In this document: in pieces, positions 9,005-16,072 of the stretch
Layout: each line of letters begins with the position of its first letter
Numbering within the stretch: position 1 is the stretch's first letter
NCBI RefSeq assembly: GCF_001499855.1
Contig: NZ_LQIK01000004.1
Location: 62,001 to 126,000 of the forward strand
Direction: 5' to 3'
From: Mycobacterium sp. GA-0227b
Lineage (GTDB): Bacteria > Actinomycetota > Actinomycetes > Mycobacteriales > Mycobacteriaceae
DNA length: 64,000 nt
The notes under the pieces: model-generated
The model's database searches: none
Told to the model about the DNA's origin: nothing
Seen by the model: only the letters and a program-made list of their open reading frames with translations
Position numbers and translations under genes: made by a program

Positions 9005-9598
9005 TCAGCCGACCTTCGGCGGCACCGAGGACTCGAGCAGCCGCCGGATCGTCGATCGCAACCGCGTGAGCTCGGCGCCGCCGACCAGCTCGCACCCGTG
9101 CAGCTCCGCGAGTTTGCGTGCGGCCGTGGTGAATTCATGGTTTGTGACGACCATCGTCATGGTGCAGTCCTGCATCGGCGCGCCCGCCACCACCTCCTGC
9201 ACCGCGCTCGCCCCGACCGGGCGGGATTGGCGCTTGCACTGAATGGCAATGCGATTCGGCCGCTTGCCGACAATGATGTCGACGCCCCAGTCGCCGGTGA
9301 TTGCCGTCATGATCACCGGCGCCCCGCAGGACCGGGCCACTCGTGCGACGTAGTCCTCGAACTCGGCGCCGGACATCGCCGAGGTGACGTCTTCCCGTGG
9401 CCCGGGTGTCATGGCACCGGAGAGCGTCCCGGCGAGAAAGCGCGGGGTGGCGACGAGCAGGAGCGGCGCGACGAGACCCAGCGCCGTGCTCCACTGCGGG
9501 GTGGCGCCGAGCAGCCACGCCCCGAGGCCCGCCGCCGTCGCCGCCGCCAGGTAGACCTTCAGCGTCACGCGATGGATGGTAGGGCGGTGCCCTGACAT
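9005..9598 (-). CDS. Membrane-anchored Mrr-like restriction endonuclease-fold protein
   Basis: About 197 aa. The N-terminal ~70 residues contain two hydrophobic segments (VYLAAATAAGLGAWLLG and STALGLVAPLLLVATPRF). They are followed by a compact PD-(D/E)XK nuclease of the Mrr_cat type: EFEDYVARV, then GDWGVDIIV (acidic catalytic residue) and IAIQCKR (Q-x-K). This fold is found in Mrr-like type IV restriction enzymes and in membrane-tethered nucleases of unknown role. The ATG at 9598 is uncertain; a GTG at 9568 would give 187 aa and start directly before the first membrane segment. It stands alone, with no methylase or specificity gene nearby. Confidence 0.72.
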   Translation of the reverse strand: MSGHRPTIHRVTLKVYLAAATAAGLGAWLLGATPQWSTALGLVAPLLLVATPRFLAGTLSGAMTPGPREDVTSAMSGAEFEDYVARVARSCGAPVIMTAITGDWGVDIIVGKRPNRIAIQCKRQSRPVGASAVQEVVAGAPMQDCTMTMVVTNHEFTTAARKLAELHGCELVGGAELTRLRSTIRRLLESSVPPKVG

Positions 9599-9700
9599 CG
9601 CACGGACGGCACGACGTGCGTCGAAGCCAGGGCTATCCGGAAAACGAAAGTTCGACCTGCTGCGACACCCCCGCCTGTAAAGCCGGGTTAACCTTCGATC

Positions 9701-10381
9701 ATGACCGACGAGCTGGTTGATTCCGGCGGCCAGACACCTGTCGAGCAAGCTCTTGCTGGCGGCGATCCGCACCGCGTCGGTTGGTTCCGGTTCTACTTCG
9801 CCGACGAACGCTGGGAGTGGTCACCGCAAGTCGAGCGGATGCACGGCTACGAGCCGGGCACGGTGCAACCGACGACCGAGCTCGTGCTGTCCCACAAGCA
9901 TCCCGAGGACTATCGCCAGGTGGCCGCGACTCTGGACGAGATCCGCCGCACGTCGGGCGCCTTCTCCACTCGGCATCGGATCATCGACACCCAGGGCGAG
10001 GTGCACCACGTCGTGGTGGTCGGCGACCAGCTTTTCGACGAGAGTGACCGGGTGGTCGGCACACACGGGTTCTATGTCGACGTCACCCCGTCGACGCTCG
10101 AACGTCAGCAAAAGATCCTCAGCGCGGCGGTCACCGAGATCGCCGAGGCCCGCGGGCCGATCGAACAGACCAAGGGCATGCTGATGTTGATCTACCGGAT
10201 CTCCGCCGACTCGGCGTTCGAACTGCTCAGGTGGCGGTCGCAGGAGACCAACACCAAGCTGCGGCTGCTGGCCGAGCAAATCGCCGAGGACTTCCTTGGG
10301 CTGACATACGAGGAGGAGTTGCCGCCGCGCTCCACTTACGACAGGTTGTTGCTGACCGCACACAACCGCGTTCGATCCTGA
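9701..10381 (+). CDS. PAS-ANTAR protein (putative RNA-binding antiterminator)
   Basis: A 226-aa protein with an N-terminal PAS fold (~residues 25-130: WEWSPQVERMHGYEPG, SHKHPEDYRQVAATLDEIRR, VVGTHGFYVDVTPS) and a C-terminal ANTAR domain (~140-205: ARGPIEQTKGMLMLIYRIS, SAFELLRWRSQETNTKLR). ANTAR domains bind paired RNA hairpins and prevent transcription termination; PAS would supply signal input. Proteins of this two-domain build are abundant in mycobacteria. The stop is followed 3 nt later by a SigF-like promoter for the next genes. The ATG at 9701 lacks a strong RBS (CCTTCGATC precedes it). Confidence 0.84.
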   Translation: MTDELVDSGGQTPVEQALAGGDPHRVGWFRFYFADERWEWSPQVERMHGYEPGTVQPTTELVLSHKHPEDYRQVAATLDEIRRTSGAFSTRHRIIDTQGEVHHVVVVGDQLFDESDRVVGTHGFYVDVTPSTLERQQKILSAAVTEIAEARGPIEQTKGMLMLIYRISADSAFELLRWRSQETNTKLRLLAEQIAEDFLGLTYEEELPPRSTYDRLLLTAHNRVRS

Positions 10382-10407
10382 GGTTTATCGACCGATCCAG
10401 CCGGGAA
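10382..10407 (+). promoter_or_regulatory. Possible SigF-type promoter
   Basis: GGTTT (10382-10386), 16 nt, then GGGAA (10403-10407). The mycobacterial SigF consensus is GGTTT/GTTT-N15-17-GGGTA, so the -35 fits exactly and the -10 has one mismatch. It lies about 57 nt upstream of the GTG at 10465. Confidence 0.4.
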
Positions 10408-10464
10408 TGCTGCGCCACATCGTATTGACGCTGGCCCAGCAGCAAATCCGGGGAGAGTTCAGTC

Positions 10465-10836
10465 GTGTATCACGATCCTACTGAGTTGAGGCGTGTCGAA
10501 ACCGGGACGCGCGACGCGGTGCGGTTCGCGATCGGCGTTCTGGTCGCCGGCGCGGTGTTGCTTTTCGCCGTCGCGGTCTGGATCAGCACGTGCCATGGTG
10601 CGACGGCCGACAGTGTGGCCTGCGGGGCGCCGCAGCGGACGTTGCTGGCGCTTGCGGCTCCCGCCATCCTGCTGGCGGGCGGGCTGCGCGCGTTCTTCCG
10701 CAGCCATCAAGCGGGGCGCCGGGGCGAGATGTCGTGGGCCTGGCACGCCGCGGGTTGGCTCCTGCTGACGTCGATGCTGCTGGTGCTGGCGACGAGCACG
10801 CCCGCGTTCGCCGGAACCGCGGTGTTCGGCGGATGA
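10465..10836 (+). CDS. Small integral membrane protein, unknown function
   Basis: 123 aa with three clear hydrophobic segments: FAIGVLVAGAVLLFAVAVWI, TLLALAAPAILLAGGL and AGWLLLTSMLLVLATSTPAF. Two Cys (STCHG, VACGA) lie in the loop between segments 1 and 2. No known family was recognised. GTG start at 10465 is preceded by GGGGAGAG at a suitable distance. Its stop overlaps the next ATG (ATGA), so it is co-translated with the flavodoxin-like gene. A SigF-like promoter upstream suggests stress expression. Confidence 0.75.
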   Translation: MYHDPTELRRVETGTRDAVRFAIGVLVAGAVLLFAVAVWISTCHGATADSVACGAPQRTLLALAAPAILLAGGLRAFFRSHQAGRRGEMSWAWHAAGWLLLTSMLLVLATSTPAFAGTAVFGG

Positions 10837-11465
10837 GCGCGCCGACGAAGGCCGACCGACCGCTCACCGCCGTCGCGCTGGTTTGCAGCCTCAAGCCCAG
10901 CCCGGCCGAGTCGAGCAGCGCGCTGATGGCCGAGCACATCTGCGACAACCTGCGCCGCGCCGGTGTGGAGACCGAGTCGGTGCGGTGTGTCGACCACACG
11001 ATCGCGCCGGGCGTCGAGGCCGACATGGGCGACGGCGACGAGTGGCCGCAGATCCGCGACAAACTGCTACGCGCCGACATCCTGGTGTTGTCGACGCCGA
11101 TCTGGCTGGGCCATCCCAGCAGCGTCGCCCAGCGGGTGCTCGAGCGCCTCGACGCCGAACTGTCGAACACCGACGATGCCGGCCGGCCCGTCATGGTGGG
11201 CAAGGTCGCCGTCGTCGGTGTCGTCGGCAACGAGGACGGCGCGCACAAGGTGATCGCCGACTGCTTCCAAGGGCTCAACGACATCGGCTACAGCATCCCG
11301 GCTCAGGGCGGCACCTACTGGACGGGTGAGGCGATGCAGAGCACGGATTACAAGGAACTCGACGAGGTGCCCGAACCGGTCGCATCGACGACCGCCGCGC
11401 TGGCCCGCAACGCCGCCCACCTCGCGAGAGCCCTACAGGCCGGTCATTATCCGCCCTACCAGTGA
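10833..11465 (+). CDS. Flavodoxin-like NADPH-dependent FMN reductase family protein
   Basis: 210 aa with a flavodoxin fold: the first strand VALVCSLKPSPAESSSALM forms the phosphate-binding loop, DILVLSTPIWLGHPSSV (~residues 86-102) matches the TPIYWG-type FMN loop, and VGVVGNEDGAHKV the third flavin-binding segment. Family members are NAD(P)H:quinone or FMN reductases and azoreductase-like enzymes. ATGA overlap with the membrane protein upstream suggests a quinone or redox role linked to the membrane; that is inference. The exact substrate is unknown. Confidence 0.82.
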   Translation: MSAPTKADRPLTAVALVCSLKPSPAESSSALMAEHICDNLRRAGVETESVRCVDHTIAPGVEADMGDGDEWPQIRDKLLRADILVLSTPIWLGHPSSVAQRVLERLDAELSNTDDAGRPVMVGKVAVVGVVGNEDGAHKVIADCFQGLNDIGYSIPAQGGTYWTGEAMQSTDYKELDEVPEPVASTTAALARNAAHLARALQAGHYPPYQ

Positions 11466-11481
11466 TGTTCCGTACTCCGCC

Positions 11482-11507
11482 GGTTTCTGCCTCAGCGCAG
11501 TCGGGTA
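11482..11507 (+). promoter_or_regulatory. SigF-type promoter upstream of usfY
   Basis: GGTTT (11482-11486), 16-nt spacer, GGGTA (11503-11507): an exact match to the mycobacterial SigF consensus. It ends 58 nt before the ATG at 11566, which has the RBS GAGAGGAG. Confidence 0.75.
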
Positions 11508-11565
11508 GTTCTACCGTTGTCAGTAGCCCACCACCGGGCGGAGGTATGCCGAGAGAGGAGTACCG

Positions 11566-11874
11566 ATGAAAAGCCCGAAGGACCCCGTCGACCACGCGAG
11601 GACCACGCGTCCACACGCCGGGGAGTCGATGAAGGACACCAAGAACATGCCCGGGCTCGTGCTCATCGGAGTGGCGCTGGTGCTGTTCGTCTCGGCGCTG
11701 GCCGCGCACGGCGCCGGCCACCACAGCGTAGGCATCGGCCTGGGCAGCGGGTCGGCCGCGCTGTTCATCATCGGCGGCGGCTGGCTGCTCGTCGAGCATC
11801 TGCGCGTGCGCAAGATCGAGGAGCGTTGGTACAGCGAGCATCCCGACGCCGAACGACAACGTCCCAGCAGCTGA
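11566..11874 (+). CDS. usfY: UsfY-like small membrane protein
   Basis: 102 aa. A soluble N-terminus (PVDHARTTRPHAGESMKD) is followed by two membrane helices (LVLIGVALVLFVSALAAHG and GIGLGSGSAALFIIGGGWLLV) and a charged tail (RVRKIEERWYSEHPDAERQ). This layout and the PVDHxRTTRPHAGES motif match, from memory, the UsfY protein encoded just upstream of rsbW-sigF in M. tuberculosis (Rv3288c). Function in that family is unknown. Strong RBS (GAGAGGAG) and an exact SigF-type promoter lie upstream. In this genome 15.5 kb of other DNA separates it from rsbW. Confidence 0.62.
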   Translation: MKSPKDPVDHARTTRPHAGESMKDTKNMPGLVLIGVALVLFVSALAAHGAGHHSVGIGLGSGSAALFIIGGGWLLVEHLRVRKIEERWYSEHPDAERQRPSS

Positions 11875-12092
11875 CCCGGCAGCCTCCTTGTGGCCGGGGC
11901 CTCAACTCATGCGGTGCCGACGTCTGGAGCGTGACCCGACATTCAATGATGAATAGCCCAAACTGATTGTCACTCAGCTGAATACGGACGCTCGGTGCCC
12001 TCGACGGCATCGATGTTGGACGCTGTCCGGGCAACCTGCGCACATGATGCATTGCTGACCTCGTCACCGCTGTGCGAGGTAGCCAGCCGCAT

Positions 12093-12127
12093 GAGAAAAG
12101 CCCAGCCGGTGCGGCTGGGCTTTTCTC
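12093..12127. terminator. Strong bidirectional intrinsic terminator
   Basis: Perfect 16-bp stem: 12093-12108 pairs with 12112-12127 around a 3-nt loop. GC core GCCCAGCCG is flanked by A4 on the left and T4 on the right, so it works in both directions. It ends 10 nt before the stop of the minus-strand CsbD-like gene. It is the only textbook terminator I found in the window. Confidence 0.88.
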
Positions 12128-12136
12128 CGTGCAGCG

Positions 12137-12373
12137 TTACTGTTCGGATTCCTGACGCTTCTCGGCGGACTTGGCGCCGGCCCGCGCGGATTCCGCCTCG
12201 GCTTCCTTCTTCGCGGCGTCCTGCTGGGCATCGGCCTTGTCCTGCTGTGCCTTGCCTTCACGGACCATGTCGTCACGACCGGTTACGGTGCCGACCGTTT
12301 CCTTGGCTTTGCCCTTGACGTCTTCGACGACGCCCTTGATGCCTTCTTCAGGGCCACTGTTCTTCTCGGCCAT
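12137..12373 (-). CDS. CsbD-family small stress protein
   Basis: 78 aa, highly hydrophilic. The core GIKGVVEDVKGKAKETVGTV followed by TGRDDMVREGKAQQDKADAQ is the CsbD-like repeat; the tail is Lys/Glu/Ala-rich and probably helical. CsbD proteins are small, abundant general-stress proteins (SigB-controlled in Bacillus) of unknown biochemical role. The ATG at 12373 has GGAAGG 6 nt upstream, better than the in-frame GTG two codons earlier. A strong terminator follows, and a weak SigF-like promoter (12439-12464) precedes it. Confidence 0.83.
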   Translation of the reverse strand: MAEKNSGPEEGIKGVVEDVKGKAKETVGTVTGRDDMVREGKAQQDKADAQQDAAKKEAEAESARAGAKSAEKRQESEQ

Positions 12374-12438
12374 GCTCACCTTCCCGCAGTGCAGTGGATT
12401 GGTCTAACCACGGGGATCTTCCCCGCGCGCCCAGTGAA

Positions 12439-12464
12439 TGCCCGACGGTCTGGGGGGCTAAACG
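12439..12464 (-). promoter_or_regulatory. Weak SigF-like promoter for the CsbD gene
   Basis: On the minus strand CGTTT (12464-12460), 16 nt, GGGCA (12443-12439). The -10 differs from GGGTA at one base. It would give a leader of about 60 nt. Offered because CsbD genes are commonly controlled by stress sigma factors. Confidence 0.35.
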
Positions 12465-12552
12465 TTCCGTCCGTGCATGACAAGTGACGGCGGATATCGC
12501 GCCCGCGTGTCATCGGCCATCTCGCCGCCTACCTCCGCTGGTAGATCCTTCG

Positions 12553-12756
12553 TCACTCCTCGACCACATCGTCCTCCGGATCGAGGTCAACCGTTTCCAG
12601 CTGCTCCTGCCAGTCGGCGGGCGGCGCCTCCAGAGGCGGATCCTGTCCCGGTTCGGCGGACGCCTCCTCATCTGGATTCGGTTCGCTGGCGGCGCGCTGC
12701 TGCTCCAACGCGTCGGCGGCGGGAACGTCGTCGGGGAGGCCTTCGGTGTCTGGCAT
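12553..12756 (-). CDS. Small acidic protein, unknown function
   Basis: 67 aa, very acidic and Pro-rich: MPDTEGLPDDVPAADALEQQ at the start and DPEDDVVEE at the end. About one third of residues are Asp or Glu and there is no hydrophobic core, so it is probably disordered. Proteins of this type recur in mycobacteria; I believe this is a real conserved gene but cannot name a function. ATG at 12756. A SigF-like promoter ending 12 nt upstream of the ATG would give a nearly leaderless message. Confidence 0.6.
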   Translation of the reverse strand: MPDTEGLPDDVPAADALEQQRAASEPNPDEEASAEPGQDPPLEAPPADWQEQLETVDLDPEDDVVEE

Positions 12757-12767
12757 GCCGGTCGGGG

Positions 12768-12792
12768 TACCCGCAGACCCGCTGGTGAAACG
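12768..12792 (-). promoter_or_regulatory. Possible SigF-type promoter for the acidic protein gene
   Basis: On the minus strand CGTTT (12792-12788), 15 nt, GGGTA (12772-12768). The -10 is exact and GTTT is the conserved part of the -35. Transcription would start only a few nt before the ATG at 12756. Confidence 0.45.
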
Positions 12793-12884
12793 GCGCCGCG
12801 ACGGCCTCTGATCCGTCTTGCGAAGTGTGGAATCCAGTATGCGAATCGGGGGCTATCCGCTATGCGAAGAGTCGCGCGGGGAAC

Positions 12885-12910
12885 CGTTTTGCCTGCGAAG
12901 TGCTCGGGTA
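12885..12910 (+). promoter_or_regulatory. SigF-type promoter at the head of the glycan cluster
   Basis: CGTTT (12885-12889), 16-nt spacer, GGGTA (12906-12910), ending 10 nt before the ATG of the first glycosyltransferase gene. Matches the SigF consensus except for C at the first -35 base, which is variable. The expected start site would make the transcript almost leaderless. Confidence 0.65.
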
Positions 12911-12920
12911 GGCGAACCGC

Positions 12921-13895
12921 ATGTCGATCCTGCCGGCTCCCCGTTCGGTGCTGCTCTGGCATGTGCACGGGTCGTGGACGGAGTCCCTGGTCTCGGGCGG
13001 CCACCGCTATGTGCTTCCGGTGAACCCCCGCAGGGATGCGAACGGCCGCGGGCTGTGCGGTAGGAATTGGCCACGCGCGCAGGAGGTTTCGTCGGACGAC
13101 TTGTGTGACGAGCCGATCGACCTGGTGGTGTTGCAGCGGCCGGAGGAAATCGACCTGGCGACCCGCTGGCTCGGCCGCCGCCCGGGTGTCGAGGTACCCG
13201 CCGTCTACGTCGAGCACAACGCGCCGCGACCGTTCGCGGTGGACAGCGTCCACCCGCTTGCCGACCGCCCCGACATCCCGATCGTGCACGTGACCGACTT
13301 CAACCGGCTGATGTGGAACAACGGCGTCGCGCCGACCCGCGTCATCACCCACGGAATCGCCGACCCGGGTTTGCTCTACAGCGGCGAGATTTCGGCCGCG
13401 GCCACGATGATCAACGAGCCGTGCCGCCGCTGGCGCACGGTCGGCGCCGATTTGCTGGAAGTGTTCGGCGAGCACGTCCCGATCGACGTGTGGGGCATCG
13501 ACACCGACGTGCTCAGCGAATGCGTCACCAGCGCCCGGGTGCGGGGTAGAGGCGACATGCCGGCCGCGCAGTTGCTGCCCGAAGTGGCCCGGCGACGGGT
13601 CTTCCTGCACACCGCCCGATGGACGTCCCTGGGCCTGTCGTTGATCGAGGCGATGTTCATGGGGATGCCGGTGGTCGCCGTGGCGTCGACGATGGCCCCG
13701 CTCGTGCTGCCACCCGAGGCCGGGGTGGTGAGCGCCGACATCGACAGGCTCACCCGCGCTTTGGAGGGCTTTATCGCAGACGGTGCGGCCGCCTCGGCGG
13801 CCGGTAAGGCGGCGCGCGACTTCGCGACCGCCCACTTCGGCCTAAAACGGTTTCTCGCGGAATGGGACGACCTCATCGACGAGTGCTGCCGATGA
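12921..13895 (+). CDS. Glycosyltransferase, GT4-like (cluster gene 1)
   Basis: 324 aa with a GT-B layout. The C-terminal half has the nucleotide-sugar site of GT4 enzymes: RRRVFLHTARWTSLGLSLIE (~residues 230-250) carries the E-x7-E-like acidic pattern and is followed by AMFMGMPVVAVASTMAPLVL. The N-terminal acceptor half (VLLWHVHGSWTESLVSGGHR) is shortened compared with normal 370-400 aa GT4 proteins. It stops 23 nt before the ATG of the next GT4 gene and is the first gene after the SigF-type promoter. Donor and acceptor are unknown. Confidence 0.78.
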   Translation: MSILPAPRSVLLWHVHGSWTESLVSGGHRYVLPVNPRRDANGRGLCGRNWPRAQEVSSDDLCDEPIDLVVLQRPEEIDLATRWLGRRPGVEVPAVYVEHNAPRPFAVDSVHPLADRPDIPIVHVTDFNRLMWNNGVAPTRVITHGIADPGLLYSGEISAAATMINEPCRRWRTVGADLLEVFGEHVPIDVWGIDTDVLSECVTSARVRGRGDMPAAQLLPEVARRRVFLHTARWTSLGLSLIEAMFMGMPVVAVASTMAPLVLPPEAGVVSADIDRLTRALEGFIADGAAASAAGKAARDFATAHFGLKRFLAEWDDLIDECCR

Positions 13896-13918
13896 CAACG
13901 GATGGAAGGAGGACGCCG

Positions 13919-15145
13919 ATGAAAATCGCGATGGTGTCCGAGCACGCCAGCCCCCTGGCTGCGCTCGGCGGGGTCGATGCCGGCGGGCAGAACGTACACG
14001 TCGCCGAACTGTCGGCGGCTCTGACCAGACGCGGCCACCAGGTGACCGTCTACACCCGCAGGGACGATCCAGATCTACCCGACCACGTCGAAACACCGCA
14101 GGGCTACACCGTGGTGCACGTTCCGGCAGGACCTGCTGCGCAGTTACCCAAGGACGAGTTGCTTCCGCACATGGGGCCGTTCGCCCAGTTCCTCGATGCC
14201 GAATGGGCAGCCGACCGGCCCGACGTGGCGCATGCCCACTTCTGGATGTCCGGCATCGCAACGCAACTCGCGGCGCGGCATCTCGATCTGCCTGCGGTGC
14301 AGACGTTTCACGCACTGGGAGTGGTGAAACGTCGCCACCAGGGAGTGCAGGACACCAGCCCGCCGGACCGGCTGCGCCTGGAGGCGATGGTCGCCCGCAC
14401 CGCCACCTGGGTCGCGGCCACTTGCACCGACGAGGTGTTCGAGCTGATGCGGCTGGGGCGGTCGCGCGACCGGATTTCGGTGGTGCCCTGCGGCGTGAAC
14501 CTCGACCGTTTCAGCCCCGACGGTCCGGTGGCGCCGCGCAACGGCATGCACCGCATCGTCAGCGTCGGCCGGTTCGTCCCGCGAAAGGGTTTCGACGTGG
14601 TCGTGCGCGCGCTGCCGCACATGCCCGGCACCGAACTGGTGATCGTCGGCGGGCCAGACGAGTCGGGGCTCGACTCCGATCCCGAAGCGCGCCGGTTGAT
14701 GGGCCTGGCAACGGAATTGGGCGTCGCGGAGCGGGTGCGGCTGTACGGCTCGGTGGCGCGCGACGACATGCCGGCGATTCTGCGCTCGGCCGACGTGGTC
14801 GCCTGCACTCCGTGGTACGAGCCGTTCGGCATCGTGCCACTGGAGGCGATGGCGTGCGGTGTGCCGGTGGTGGCATCGGCGGTCGGCGGAATGCTCGACA
14901 CCGTGGTGCACGACGTGACCGGGCGGCTGGTCAAACCCAAGCGGCCCGATGAGGTCGCCAAGGCCGTCAACCATCTGCTGCGCGACGACTTCCTGCGGCA
15001 GAGCATGGGCGCCGCCGGGCGTGACCGCGCTCGGGCGCGCTATTCATGGGACCGGATCGCCGCTGACAGCCAGCGGATCTACGACCGACTGGTGCCGATG
15101 CGGGTCCCGCACACCGAACCGGCGACAAGTCTGTCGTCCGGATGA
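13919..15145 (+). CDS. Glycosyltransferase, GT4 (cluster gene 2)
   Basis: 408 aa, complete GT4. The N-terminal loop SPLAALGGVDAGGQNVHVAE is the acceptor/phosphate loop shared with MshA and sucrose-synthase-like GT4 enzymes. The C-terminal half has VGRFVPRKGFDVVVRAL (~residues 220-236), VIVGGPDESG, and the donor motif CTPWYEPFGIVPLEAMACG with both Glu residues. ATG at 13919 is preceded by AAGGAGG at 7 nt, which decides the start over the in-frame ATG at 13892. Cytosolic; donor unknown, probably one of the nucleotide sugars made by this cluster. Confidence 0.87.
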   Translation: MKIAMVSEHASPLAALGGVDAGGQNVHVAELSAALTRRGHQVTVYTRRDDPDLPDHVETPQGYTVVHVPAGPAAQLPKDELLPHMGPFAQFLDAEWAADRPDVAHAHFWMSGIATQLAARHLDLPAVQTFHALGVVKRRHQGVQDTSPPDRLRLEAMVARTATWVAATCTDEVFELMRLGRSRDRISVVPCGVNLDRFSPDGPVAPRNGMHRIVSVGRFVPRKGFDVVVRALPHMPGTELVIVGGPDESGLDSDPEARRLMGLATELGVAERVRLYGSVARDDMPAILRSADVVACTPWYEPFGIVPLEAMACGVPVVASAVGGMLDTVVHDVTGRLVKPKRPDEVAKAVNHLLRDDFLRQSMGAAGRDRARARYSWDRIAADSQRIYDRLVPMRVPHTEPATSLSSG

Positions 15146-15150
15146 CCGGC

Positions 15151-16035
15151 TCAACCCGACTCCAGCAAGGCCACCGCCTGCTCGACCGCGCGAGGAAGCC
15201 GCCGCCGCCGGGCGATGACCGCGGGCAGCCGGGCGACGGCTTCGACCGCGCCGCGGGCATGCTCACGGTCGCGCAGCGCGGCCACCCCGAGTCGGCCGGT
15301 CGCGTTGAGGCACTGTCGGATCGGACGGCGCAGCCACGTGGTCAGCACATCGTTGCGCAGCACCCGCGCGGCCTGGGCCGCGGTGGTGGCCCGAACCGAC
15401 GACGGTTGGTGAATCGCGACCAGCCGGGGGTAGTAGCACAGGTCCCAGCCCGCCGCCGCGAGGTCGAGCGCGAGCAACTGTTCCTCGCCGCGGAAGTGCA
15501 GGATGTCACTGAAGCCGCCGGCCTGCTCGAACGCCCACTTGCGCACCATGGCCGCGCAACTCATGAAACCGAGAATCGACGGTCCGGGCAGATCCGGCCG
15601 GCGGCCCAGCGCGCTGTCGGCCAGCAGGGTGGAGAACGGGTCCTCCCGGTGCTGCGGCAGCACGATCGTGCGGGCCGCCAGCAGCCCCACCGACGGATGC
15701 CGTTCGAACGCCTCGACGCCGATCGCGGGCGCGTCGGGCGCCCACCACGAATCGTCGTCGCAGAACGCGACGTACGGCGTGCGGCACGCCGCGACACCGA
15801 CGTTGCGGCCGACGGCACCGAGGTTGTCGGCCAACTCGACGAGCCGCAGGCGGCCCGCCGATCGCGCCGCCATCCTCCCCACGACCTCCGCGGTGTCATC
15901 GGTGGAGGCGTTGTCCACCACCACAATCGGGCACACCGTGGTGTCGAGCAGCCGGGCGACGACCGTGGCGAGTTCCGCGGCGCGATTCCGGCTGGCGATC
16001 ACGAACGAGACATCGGCCGGGGCTGGGGTCCGCAT
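15151..16035 (-). CDS. Glycosyltransferase, GT2 (cluster gene 3, opposite strand)
   Basis: 294 aa GT-A protein. VSFVIASRNRAAELATVVAR opens the fold, VVDNASTDDT follows, the DxD motif is FCDDDSWW (~residues 92-99) and the acceptor-side base lies in FRGEEQLLALDLAAAGW. This resembles rhamnosyl- or galactosyl-type GT2 enzymes. It is the only gene of the cluster on the minus strand and is divergent from the UXS-like gene at 16073 with a 37-nt gap, so it needs its own promoter or arrived separately. ATG 16035 chosen because MRTPAPADVSFVIASRN reaches the first beta strand at the usual distance. Confidence 0.85.
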   Translation of the reverse strand: MRTPAPADVSFVIASRNRAAELATVVARLLDTTVCPIVVVDNASTDDTAEVVGRMAARSAGRLRLVELADNLGAVGRNVGVAACRTPYVAFCDDDSWWAPDAPAIGVEAFERHPSVGLLAARTIVLPQHREDPFSTLLADSALGRRPDLPGPSILGFMSCAAMVRKWAFEQAGGFSDILHFRGEEQLLALDLAAAGWDLCYYPRLVAIHQPSSVRATTAAQAARVLRNDVLTTWLRRPIRQCLNATGRLGVAALRDREHARGAVEAVARLPAVIARRRRLPRAVEQAVALLESG

Positions 16036-16072
16036 GACCCTGCGGGCTACCCGCCGATCCGAAAGGCAAACG

